DNA of 59,587 nucleotides from Phialocephala subalpina (Eukaryota; Ascomycota; Leotiomycetes; Helotiales; Mollisiaceae): positions 172,875-232,461 of the forward strand of contig FJOG01000063.1 in NCBI GenBank assembly GCA_900073065.1, given 5' to 3'. Below the pieces are notes generated by a model. That model saw nothing but the letters and a program-made list of their open reading frames with translations. It did no database searches and was not told where the DNA came from. Shown here piece after piece: positions 25,801 to 36,285 of the stretch (within the stretch, counting starts at the first letter, position 1; every line of letters starts with the position of its first letter). Both the position numbers and the translations under genes were made by a program.

Positions 25801-27876
25801 TTAATTCGAAAGAATTACGAAACTAAAATAAGATTATATAATCCCATTTTAAAGTATTATTTAACGTTTTTAAAAGTAAAGAGAGTAAATTAATCGTTTA
25901 ATTTAAGAATAAGGATTAAAATATTATTAATTTTTTTATATTAAACTTTTTTATTAATTCTCTTATAAACACTAAAATTATTATATCAAAAATTAATTAT
26001 TTGAGATTTATTATAAGTCGAGTTATTAATATATTTAATATTTATAATTTATTTGCTTTTGAGAGTATTTAATAAAGTAAAGAAAGCGATTTCGAAAGAA
26101 AAAAACTTAATATTATAAATAAAAACATTAATAATCTCCGCAAATTCTATAGTTAAAATCGAATTAAATAGTAAATTAATTTTAAATTTCTTTAATACTT
26201 TTTTTATATTATTGAATTTAATTTTCTTTTTTTTATTATAATGTTTTTCGTTAAACTTTTTTTTAAAATAAAAGTATTTAATAAAATACTTTTTCTTAGT
26301 ATAATATAATTTCTTATAATAAATATAAAAGTCGCGAGTATTAAATATATTTAATAAAAATAATATTTTAATATTATATTTTATAGCGAGAAAAGCCGTA
26401 TTATTATCGTTTAAAATTAAATTTTATTTTATTTTTATTAAATGCTTTTTAAATTATAATTTTTTAAGTAATAATTAAGTATTTAAATATACTAATAAAA
26501 TTATAAATTATTTAAAAAGATATAATAAAAATCTCGAATTTAGAATTAAATTTTTAAAGGAATTATAAAATAAATTAAATAGGTTTAAACGTAATACCTT
26601 TATAAAAAATCTTTTAATTTTTTATTGATTTATAGGAATTAGTCCGTAAAATTAATTATTTTAATGTATTTTATTAAAGTTAAAATATAAAAATGAGTAA
26701 TAAAATCGATAAATTTCTTAGTATTTATAGCCCGATAAATTTTAAGTTTCTTAAAAATATTATAAACTCGAATTAAATCCTTGATTTTCTTGAGATTAAT
26801 ATATTTATAATAATTATAAATAAATTCGTAATCGCGTTATTAATTCTTTTTTTATTCGAGTTTTTCTTTTTTATATGCTTTTTTTACGGTTATTTATACG
26901 TCGTATTTTGTCTTATAAATAGTAAGAATTATAGCGTTAATATTCTTTATAATTATAAGTTCGATATTAGTAAAAATTAATTAATATTTCTTATTAAAAG
27001 TAGAATTAAACTTTATAATCGAGAAATACTTTTTTATTTAGCGATAAAAATCGGTTTAATTATTACCGTTTTAAAAAATTTAAATAATATTAATATTAAA
27101 GTTAATATTAATTTTAATATTAAATATTATAAAGAATCGAAATTAATCGAAATAATATTAATTGCGATTTAATCGAATAATTGATAAAATTTAAATAGTT
27201 TTTTCGAGTAAAAAAAAATTAATAAGAAAAGAATTAAAATAAGAGTTTTAAATGTATTCGATAAGAGGAATTTGCGATCGAAGAAAATCGAATTTAAAGA
27301 ATTTTAATAATTTTAAATAATAGTAAGTTTTAATTCGATAATTGCAAATAAAATAAAAATAATTTAAAGATTTAATAATAAATTTGAGATAAAGATTCGA
27401 TAAGTTCTTTAGTAAGTAATAAAAGTTCTTATGATAATTCCGAGGAGAAAAAAGTTAATTAAAGATTAAACGCTTAAAATAATAACCTCGATATTTACAA
27501 GTAATAAACGGATTATAAGTCTAAAAATATTAGTAGAACTTAAAGGAGAAATATGATTCTCTTAAAAGTTTACTTAAAAGAAAGGTAATTCGCTATTTTA
27601 AAGTAATAAGAAATTGTTTAAATTATAAGTATAATTAATAACGCTAATAAAAATATTAAAAGAGTCTTTAAATATATTCTCGAGATAAAAAAAACTAATA
27701 ATTAAAGTTCTTTTGCGCGAGATAATATTAAGGTTAAGATTTCTCGAGTTAAAAGAGTAATTATTTTGTAAGGGGTATAATCGATAAGTTTAAGCGTTAA
27801 GCGCACTTCCTTACGAGTTTTATATCCTTTTTAATTTGAGAAAAGTTAAAGGCTCTTTTTCTATTTAAGACTCCAC

Positions 27877-28087
27877 CAGGGGGTGCAGTAATTCGTGACC
27901 AACTAAAGTTTGCAACCACAAAATATCACACAACCCCAACTTTGCGACGGGCAAAAATTGGATAGAAGTATTAATCTCGCTTCGAAGAATATCTCTTATT
28001 CGCGAAAGAAGTTTCTAGCTATTGTGGTTGTTGAGATACTCTCAATATTCTTCGGTTGAACGGGTCACGAATTAATGCACCCCCTAG
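27877..28087. mobile_element. MITE-like element (211 bp) with about 24-bp inverted ends, inside element D
   Basis: The left end CAGGGGGTGCAGTAATTCG is repeated inverted at the right end (28065-28087), where the complement reads CTAGGGGGTGCATTAATTCG; the match extends through GTGACC, about 24 bp with two differences. The internal 160 bp has more CA/TG and higher GC than the flanking RIPed DNA and no open frame, fitting a non-autonomous DNA transposon that arrived after most RIP. A target duplication is not clear: the right end shows TA after CCCC and the left shows CA, so a Tc1/mariner TA site altered on one side is possible. Confidence 0.6.
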
Positions 28088-29042
28088 TGCTCGAATAATC
28101 TCCTCGTATTGCTCGCGTATATTTCGTATAATAAATATCTCGATTTAATTACTGCGATAGTAGTAATAGAGTTTATTATTATTAAGAAGTCGATTATAGG
28201 TCGATTCGTTTGTAATCGATTGCTTTAAAGTTTATAAAGCTTTTTTACTAATAAGAATAATAGTAGAAATTTAAGCGAGTAAATAAAATATTCGTCTAAA
28301 AGCTATAAAATAGTAGATTTACTTCGTAGAATTAATTTCGAACGTAAAGAATAAAAGTAAGTTTCGAGTCGTATAATCAATAAAAGGATTAATAGTCTCG
28401 GCGAGGCTAAATAAGCTAATAGTCGCAGATTTTGTTATAAGTTTGCCGCATCTCAAAGAAAATTCTTCGATTTTGCGCTTCCCTTTAAATTTAGATACTC
28501 TGAGATTATTCGAGACTAAAATAAAGATAATAAGAAGAAATACTCCGAGAATAATTGGCAGATAATTAATGGTTTATTTTAAGATACGATCGGTTTAAAT
28601 TTAAGTATTAAGCGCAACGTATAATTTAATCTTAAAATGGAAGGAAAAAGATTATAAACGAAGCCATAGTACGGATATTTAGTTTCAAATTATCCGAGGG
28701 ATAATTCTAGAGTTATTTAAGCTACTATTAAATATTTTAAGCTAATTAGATTTTCAGGAGGAGTTAAACTCTCAAAGGGAGCTAAAAGATCAGAGTTCGA
28801 GAGATCTAGTTACTAAAGGCCTTTCTTGAGTTAAATTAATTAATATATGCTTATTTAGAGGTAAGGGACTTAGCCGGTTTGAGTGAGTAAAGTTTTCCGG
28901 AGATTTATTCGATTGTTGAGAAGTATAAGGGCTCGAGAAGAATTGAGTCTTTAGGGTAAAGATGATAAAGTAAATGAGTTAATAAATAAATAAATAGAAA
29001 ATAAGATTTATAACTCTCTCAAATAAATAAGTTGAGTCCCGG

Positions 29043-29063
29043 GCGGAATCCGGGCTTATAACC
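29043..29063 (-). other. Primer-binding site of element D (half-tRNA type)
   Basis: The minus strand next to the 5' LTR reads AGGTTATAAGCCCGGATTCC, identical to the site of element C. Confidence 0.6.
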
Positions 29064-29200
29064 TATTGAAAAGTATAATTGAGTATGCATTAAATGTGTA
29101 TAGAAAGGAGTAGAGCTCCTTTCTATATATATACTAAGGAGGGAGCGGGGTCACGTGAAACGTGACCCCGTACTAAGGCTAAGAGAGCCTTATTTCAACA
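29064..29200 (-). repeat. 5' LTR of element D
   Basis: 137 bp; on the minus strand TGTTGAAATAAGG...CTTTTCAATA. It contains the inverted repeat GTCACGTTTCACGTGAC, a TATATATATAG block and the hairpin AAAGGAGCTCTACTCCTTT. It shares its first nine bases and overall design with the LTRs of B and C but is otherwise distinct. No second copy was found in the window. Confidence 0.8.
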
Positions 29201-31650
29201 AAATTCTATAAAATATTATTAAAACTTTACTTATAAGTTTTTGTATTTATTTTAAATAATAATTAAAACTTTTTTATACTTTTGTTTATTTGTATATATA
29301 CCGATTTTATAATATACTCGAGATAACGTTATATCAAATAAAAAATCTTTATAAATTTTTTGTTAATTACCTTCGAATTATCGATTTTTGTATTCGATTT
29401 ATCGATAGTAAATAAAACAAATAAAAGCCTCGAAAAAATCAAATCACTAAAAGCGTATTTATCGACTACGAAAAAAATTATATTTACTATATATTTACGG
29501 ACGATAATTATATTCGCTAAATATATAATATTTATATTATAAAAAAAATTTATCGATTAAATCGAAGATTTTCGAGTTCATTTTTAAGATTTATTTAAAC
29601 GTGATTTTATATTTAACCTTATTACTTATTATTAATATTAAACGTTTTATTTAAATTACTTTTAATTCATCGGATAAATATATCCGATTTATAGAGATTT
29701 TAAATAATAATAATAACGAAATCGTAATACTAAATCCTTCTCGACTTTCAATATACGAATTTTAACTTCGAATCGCAAAATAATTTACTATTAAATTACT
29801 TTTATTAAATTTACTTTTCTTTCTAATTAAATTTATTATAACTAAAAATTATATTTAATAATCTCGTATCGAAATTTAAATACTATTAATATAATAATTA
29901 ATTCTTATTAAAATACTAGAATTTTTCGTATTATTAAAATCGGTTTAAAATTTTCTTCGAACGATAAATAATATTCTTTAAAACTATTTAAAATTTAAAA
30001 TCGAGAATTCGAATATATCGAACTTTTTATCCCTTATAATTATATTAATAACTCAAAATAAAAATCTTTAAAATAAAAATAATATTAAATTAAATAAACT
30101 TTTTTATTTTATTATTAAAATCTTATTTTCCGAAGTAAACTCTTTTAAATTATTCGAATTATAATATTTCAAAAAAGTTATAATAAATTTAAATATCGAT
30201 AAATAAATAAATACGATAAAAAAAGATGATATATTTTTAAAAGAAAATAATACTTAAACTTTTATCGAACGATTAATCGATTAACGCGTTTTTCTCGAGA
30301 AATAAATATATAAGTATAAACGCGATTTTTACGATTAAATTATCTAATATAAAGCTCGATAAATTATTCAAAGCGATCAATAAAAAAAAGTATTAATTTT
30401 ATTAAAATATTTGTTATAATCGTTAAACTTATAAATTATAAATTAATCTTTATTATTATAGTAACTTTAAATTAAGAAATCAATTAAATAAATATTAAAA
30501 TTACTTTTTTTATAGTAAAATTAAAAAGACAATTTATACAGAATAATTTATCGGTCTTAAAAACGGTTTTATATACGTTTATAAATTAAATCGAGTACTT
30601 TACGATTTAAAGTAAATTCTTCGCGTTTAATATAATATACTTTCCGAATTCTTTATTTAAATAGGATTTTAATTACTCGAAATCGATATTAATATATTTT
30701 ATAAAAAGGGAATTATTATTATTATTTATATAAATAATCTATTTATTACTAAAAAAAAGTCGCAAAAAAACTAATAATATTAAATTTACTTTTAATAAAT
30801 AATTCTAAATAAATAATTTTAATTCCATTAATTTCTATTTAAATATAATTATTATATAAGACCGATAAAATCGTATTCTTCGTTTAAAACAAAAATCGTA
30901 TTTTATTAAAGTTCTTCGATATTTCGATTTAAAGGACTATAAACCGTTTATTACTTCAATAAATATAATTTCGAGCGATTTAATATTTACTCTAATAAAA
31001 TATTAAACTTCTTTATCTAAAATCAAAGATTATTAGTAATTAATCGGTTTTTTAATATATATTATACTCGATTTTTATTTAAATATTACTTTTATTATCT
31101 TTATAATTAATTATTTTACTTTAAATTTAATCGTAAAATATATTCTCGTAATAAAAAAAATTCTTCGATACTTTTATAATACTTTAAATTATAAGCTTAT
31201 TTTCCGCGATAACCTTTAAATATTAACGAATTATTCGAATACTAATTAAATTGAAAATAAAAAAAACATAATATTTTATCGATAAATTTATTTTTAATAT
31301 TAAAAATAATACTATTAATTAATCTTTAAAATAATAAACTACGATTGCTTTTTCTTTATACGAATTAGAAATTATAATCAAGATTTAAACTACGAAAAAA
31401 GCAATTTAATTAAATGAGTTTCTAATTGAAATATTTCATAAAAAACAAGTCGCTATTATTATTTATTATAATAATTAAAAAGTTATTACTTTAATTAAAA
31501 AAGATTAATTTCACGCTCAAATTAAATATATCGATATTAAAAATAAATAAATACGAAAAACGATTACAAATAAACAAATCGAACTCTAATATATTTCAAT
31601 AAATAAATAATTTACCGATAATCTCATTAAATTATTACTAAAAAAATAAA
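29201..31650 (+). mobile_element. Element E: integrase/RT/RNase H part of a plus-strand copia retrotransposon, heavily RIPed
   Basis: The plus strand at about 30570-30760 is recognisable copia RT: it reads VYVYKLNRVLYDLK and then, after several stops, a run of Ile/Tyr ending in the Y-x-D-D-like strand (IIIIIYINNLFIT). At about 31560-31640 the C-terminal end of RNase H is visible (QIEL-stop-YISINK, TDNLIKLLLKK). Only isolated motifs survive; GC is very low. Its strand agrees with element G, and G lacks these domains, so E could be the right half of G displaced by the A-D stack. No LTR was recognised at its right end. Confidence 0.55.
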
Positions 31651-33689
31651 TTTAATTTCTTTCGAATCGTAATTAACGTCGAGAAAATACTTTAAAGTTT
31701 AAATTATTAAATCGATTATAAAAACTCTAATTATATAATTTTAATAATAAAAGAATTAATTTTCAATTAAAAATAATTTAATACAAGTTTTAATATTTAT
31801 AACGAATATATCGTAATATTAAAAATATATAACGTTAAAATAATTAAATTATATACTTATAAAATTATAATTAATTATATGAAAACTCGTTAAACAAAAT
31901 AATTCGTGCGTTTATATTACTATATTATTATAGTATAAAAAGTCTTCTATTAATTAGTTTACTTTTTTTTCTTTAATTAATTTTTTTATAATTTATAATT
32001 TTTATATAAACTCGAATACTTTTAAATTAATTACTTTCTATAATATATTTCGAATAATATAATAATTAAATTAAATTATAAAAAATTCGTCCGATAAAAT
32101 AGTAATAAAAAAGAAAAAAATATTAATCTTAAAAATCCTATAATTTTTGATATTAATACTTTAAACGGATTCTCGTTTTACGAAAATATATATTGCGCTC
32201 TTTACTTTTTTCGTTGATTATACGAGTATTATATCGATATAAATAAATAAAATCAAATTCTCTTTAATCAAAGAAATAGAAAATCTCTTTAATTATTAAT
32301 ACAAAAGCTTATAATATTCGCTAATAATTAAAAACGAATATACTAAAGATCTTATCTATTTAAAAAGTTTTATATTTTTAGTACGTTTTTCGAAAAAGTT
32401 TTATCTCGTATTATCGCGAAAAATACGATTAAAACTCGAAAAATTAAAAAAAAACAAATACTACTAAAATTAAAGTATCTTATATAAAAAGCGAAAAATA
32501 GATTAAAATTAGAGATTAATAAAAGAAAATACTATAGTATATTTAAATAATTATATATATAAAAAATCGAGAAAAAATCGAATTCTAAATTTACGATTAT
32601 AACGTTTTTATTAAGTACTTTAAAGTCGCGAATATTAATGTTTTTAATTTATTAATCGATATATAACGCAAATTTATCGAATTCGTCCAAATAAATCGCA
32701 ATATAACTTTCAATCGAATTTAAATTACTAATTACTTTAAAAAAACTCGAATAATATATATTTTAATTATACGCTACTTTAAATTCAAAACCTTCTATAT
32801 TCCGAGAATTAAGAAAATTGGCCGTAAATACTTAAATAATCTAAAAAATATAATTTCCTTTTTTAATATTATTACAAGCAAATAAGTCCTTTTCTCGGTT
32901 TTCCTCGATTAATCGACGGAGTTTACCCGTCGAATACGATCGATTTACGACTCGATCTCGTTTGGTATCTCTTATTACAAACTTTATTTCCCTTTGTCTA
33001 TTTATTCGATTATAATCAAAAGCTTTATAATCGCGCAATCAATTTGAAATTATCGAAATAATAAACTCGATATTAAATCCAATAAAAAATCTTATATTAA
33101 TCTCGATTAATACGGATTATAAATCATTAGACGATAAAAACGCAATCGAATAATAATTCTTCGTTAAAACCTTCATTATTATAGACTTTAACCCCGTATT
33201 ACTATTTATAAATCAATTTAAAATACTTATTACCATTTAACTTATAATTGCCTCTAATATTAACACGTTGATAATAAAAGAAAAAATCGTAAAAATAGTT
33301 AAAACGATAAAACTATTTAAAAAAAGAGGAAAAAAGAGAAACGTACTACGAAAAAAGCTAAAAAGGCTACTAAAAAAACTAAAAAGAAAAGGCAAAAACG
33401 CTAATTTAATTTTTAATAAGCGTATTTTATTATTTTCTAAGTTTTTTACAAAATTAAAACTATAATCAATAAGAGTTTATTAAGTCGCTAATTTCGTTTA
33501 ATATTTCTATAATTGACTTTAAGTAAAAGTACTAAAAATAATCATATAATAAATATATCACGTATAAAACCAATTAATCTACTTAAGGATATATATATAA
33601 AAAGTTTCCCCCTCGATAATTTTACAAAGTAATTAATCCTTTTGGACTTATCTCTCCTTTTCACGTACCAATAAAATAATCTACGCTAG
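31650..33689. other. AT-rich RIPed DNA without recognisable gene
   Basis: About 2 kb of very low GC with the RIP signature (abundant TCGA, scarce CA/TG). Short open frames at 32841-33038 and 33268-33465 are low-complexity and lysine-rich or antisense, with no recognisable motif. Most likely it is decayed retroelement sequence whose identity I cannot read. Confidence 0.6.
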
Positions 33690-35332
33690 GTCGGGCCGAG
33701 TACCAAGTATAGCGTATATTAGAAAGTTTATTATAAATTAGTATTATCATCGAAAATCGGTAATTATTTAATAGTAAACGTTGGTAAAAATAAAGCGATT
33801 AAAAGTTTCTATTAGAGTTTAAAATCGAAATATAATTAAATATTAAATAATCTTTAAGAATTTTTCGAAAATAAACTTTTTAAAAGATATAAAAAGTGTA
33901 ATTTTAATGGTCTCGAGTAATCTCTATATTAAAATAAAAGTAATACGCACTAAAATCGAATATTTAAAAGTAATATTTAAAATAGTTTTTAAAGTCATTA
34001 ATATTAAATATAAATTCTTTGGCGATAAAAAGATTATTAACGTAAATAGCAATAATTATTCTTTCTCGGACGAAAATTAATAAATTTATATTTAACGATT
34101 AAAAGTTAAATTTAATTAAATAAAAAATTAAAGTATTATATTAAATTTAAAGAAATTATTTGAGATTATAAAGTATTTTATTAAATCGAATAAAACTAAA
34201 AATATTATAATTAATAAAAAAAGTTAATATAAATTTTTTTCTCGATTTTATTATAAAGGAATATAATTTTAATATTTATTTACTTGATTTTTTAATAGTA
34301 AATAATAACGAGAATAAAAATAGTTTTATAGTTTATTAATTTAATTATAAAAATAAAAGTTTTATTAAAACCGAAATCGTATTTTTATTTAAAATTACGA
34401 ATTATTTATTATATTTTATACCGCAAAATCTTTTTATTAATTTATTTTTTAATTTTAAAAATTTATTTTTTAATAAAAAAACTCTCAATTAATAAAAATA
34501 TTTATAGTAATTTAAATCCCGTTTTTAATTAAAGATTTATATTCTTTTTAAATAATTACTTTTTAATACTTTTATTATAATAATTTTATAGCTTTTTAAA
34601 GGTTTTAAAGTTTAAACGATTTAATCGAATTAATAATACCGAAAAACGCAAAAAAAGAAACTTTATTATAAGAAAAGAAATAATTAAAAAAGAGATAAAA
34701 ATTAAAAAAATCCGAGGAATTATTATTTTATCGAAAATAAAATAAAATATAATTATTAAGAATTAAAAAGAATTCGAATTAATTTTTAGTTTTAATTTTA
34801 ATAAAAAGAATATTTTCTCGGAATATCGAGTAATAAATATAATAATCGGTAATTTTAGAGTTTTTTTAGAGTCGAATATTTCTAAAATAAAATTATTAAT
34901 TAATTCGAAGAAATATTCTCGAATAATATATTTTTAAAAGAAAAAGAAAAACCGTTTAAAAATTATTAACGAATTAAAATAATATTATAAATATCCTTAT
35001 TATTATTTTCTTTTCTCTCGAAGTTTAAATTATACTTTAACTTTTAAAATATTTTATTTTTAATTACCTAATTTAAAAGAATATTTCGACGAAAAAATTC
35101 ATCCGATTAAAATACATTTTTATTAAACTTAATAAAAGAATTTAATTGATAATAAAATAATCGTGTAATCGAAAAGTGAAAAAAACTAATAATAATAAAT
35201 CAAAGAAGAAATTAAAAAGAAATTAAAAAGAAATTAAAAAGAAATTAAAAAGAAATTAAAAAGAAATTAAAGTTTTAATTCGAATTATTTAAATGGGATT
35301 AAATAATAAATTATAATTTGCGGGCAAATTTA
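33690..35332 (-). mobile_element. Element F: internal copia fragment (RT to integrase border), minus strand
   Basis: Aligned with element B from about 5915 to 7512: AGTACCAAG...AGCGTATATTAGA matches B 5925, the block at 34135 matches B 6365, and the last shared bases TGCGGG(C/T)AAATTT lie at 35318-35330. There are no LTRs and both ends are abrupt. The right end coincides with the jump from RIPed DNA to normal-GC gene DNA and cuts into the F-box-like gene. All frames are closed. Confidence 0.75.
35208..35272 (+). repeat. 11-bp tandem repeat (about six copies) in element F
   Basis: The unit GAAATTAAAAA repeats about six times almost perfectly. The same place in element B (about 7440) has only one full unit and a partial one, so the array expanded in this copy, probably by slippage. 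Confidence 0.85.
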
Positions 35333-35746
35333 AAGTCTCCAGTTATACCGGAAGTCGTTATGTCTAGATTCATGAGTCCCCGAGTCGGCTATGGCATTGA
35401 GGAGTTGTTTGTGAGGATCAAGCTTGATTATTGTTAAAAATTCGGCGATCTCATCAAATGTATAATGGTCAACTGGCCAGCATTGTTCTTGGAAGCAAGA
35501 ATATTCCTGTTCCCATCGAGGCATTGACTCGGCCACATGCGCTTCAAAGATCTCGTCTTCGATCATCTTGAGGACTTCTACTGGCAAGCTTGTTATAGGT
35601 GCTGATTCCCCATACTTGTGGCATAGTCGCAGCGTTTGAAATAATGGTTTGCATGCACTGTAAGTCTCAAGGTGACTTCCTAATTTCACAGGGTCAATCT
35701 CATATGCCCATACGATGGCCGGATCCTCATAGTAGACACGTGCCAT
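35330..35746 (-). pseudogene. F-box-like fungal hypothetical protein, 3'-truncated by element F
   Basis: 138 codons from the ATG at 35746 to a TAA at 35330-35332. Residues 52-64 (ITSLPVEVLKMIE) look like the start of an F-box-type helix (LPxEVxxxIE), and the rest is acidic and aromatic-rich with Cys pairs (FQEQCWPVDHYTFDEIAEF), a style I associate with expanded families of short fungal hypothetical proteins. The last host-like residues are about HNDFRYNWRL; the stop codon is made by bases that align with element B, so the original C-terminus has been replaced by transposon sequence. Codons and GC are normal and no RIP stop is present upstream. It may still be transcribed, but the original product is truncated. 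F-box assignment is tentative. Confidence 0.6.
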
Positions 35747-36285
35747 GTCGCAGTTTACTGAAGGAATTCTGCCACAATAGTACCACTACCTTTAGTCTTG
35801 TGTGGCCACTAGTTATTTCATACGTGTAAAGTAATAGCAGAAGGCTCAGATGACATGCTATGCTAGGGAAAGCCGTCATCAATACAATCCGTAGGTCGAG
35901 ATGACAAAGGAGTTGGCGGTGTTGTAAGGTTGCGAGCGAATCGAGATACAATGGTAGTAGATCAGAGGGCTAGCTAGCTAGACCAGCTTTTCGAATATAT
36001 TGAGCGCCTATGCATATTCCTACTTAGACGATTGTTTCGCCAAGTCATTCAAGGAAAGAGGTCGTCGATCGATTCGCCAGGTTCTAATCGAGGGGCAATA
36101 TTTCCACTTGACACTGGTTTGGTTTGGAGACGAACAGATGTAAGATCGAATCACTGACAGCATGGACGTGCCTGTTTGGACGGAAACGCAGTTTTTTTGT
36201 AACTACATTCGTTTTCCCCGGTTGAAAGCTCATCAAGCAGACTTTGTTGTTGCAATGCACATCAAGACAATCGTCACACACAAGT
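35747..36285. other. Intergenic DNA, no gene seen
   Basis: 539 bp of normal GC between the 5' end of the F-box-like gene and the 3' end of the copper ATPase. It must hold the promoter of the former and the 3' UTR/terminator of the latter. Small open frames here are short and lack motifs. Confidence 0.6.

Larger units (their letters stand above)
22858..29200 (-). mobile_element. Element D: RT to 5' LTR of a minus-strand copia retrotransposon, RIP-degraded
   Basis: Starting at 22863 the sequence aligns with RT of A (from 2565) and B (from about 6035). It proceeds through RT (23175-24000), integrase (25040-25700), the zinc-knuckle/protease zone (about 25900-26500) and gag (26500-28900), to a primer site and 5' LTR at the right end. 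The 3' end (RNase H and LTR) is missing apart from 15840-15923. D belongs to the same clade as A-C but has its own LTR sequence. A small foldback element lies in its gag/leader region at 27877-28087. All frames are broken by CpA-to-TpA changes. Confidence 0.75.

Noticed and set aside
32841..33465. Two short basic open frames (65 codons each)
   Set aside because: Low-complexity Lys/Arg composition from AT-rich sequence, no motif, no context; chance frames in RIPed DNA.
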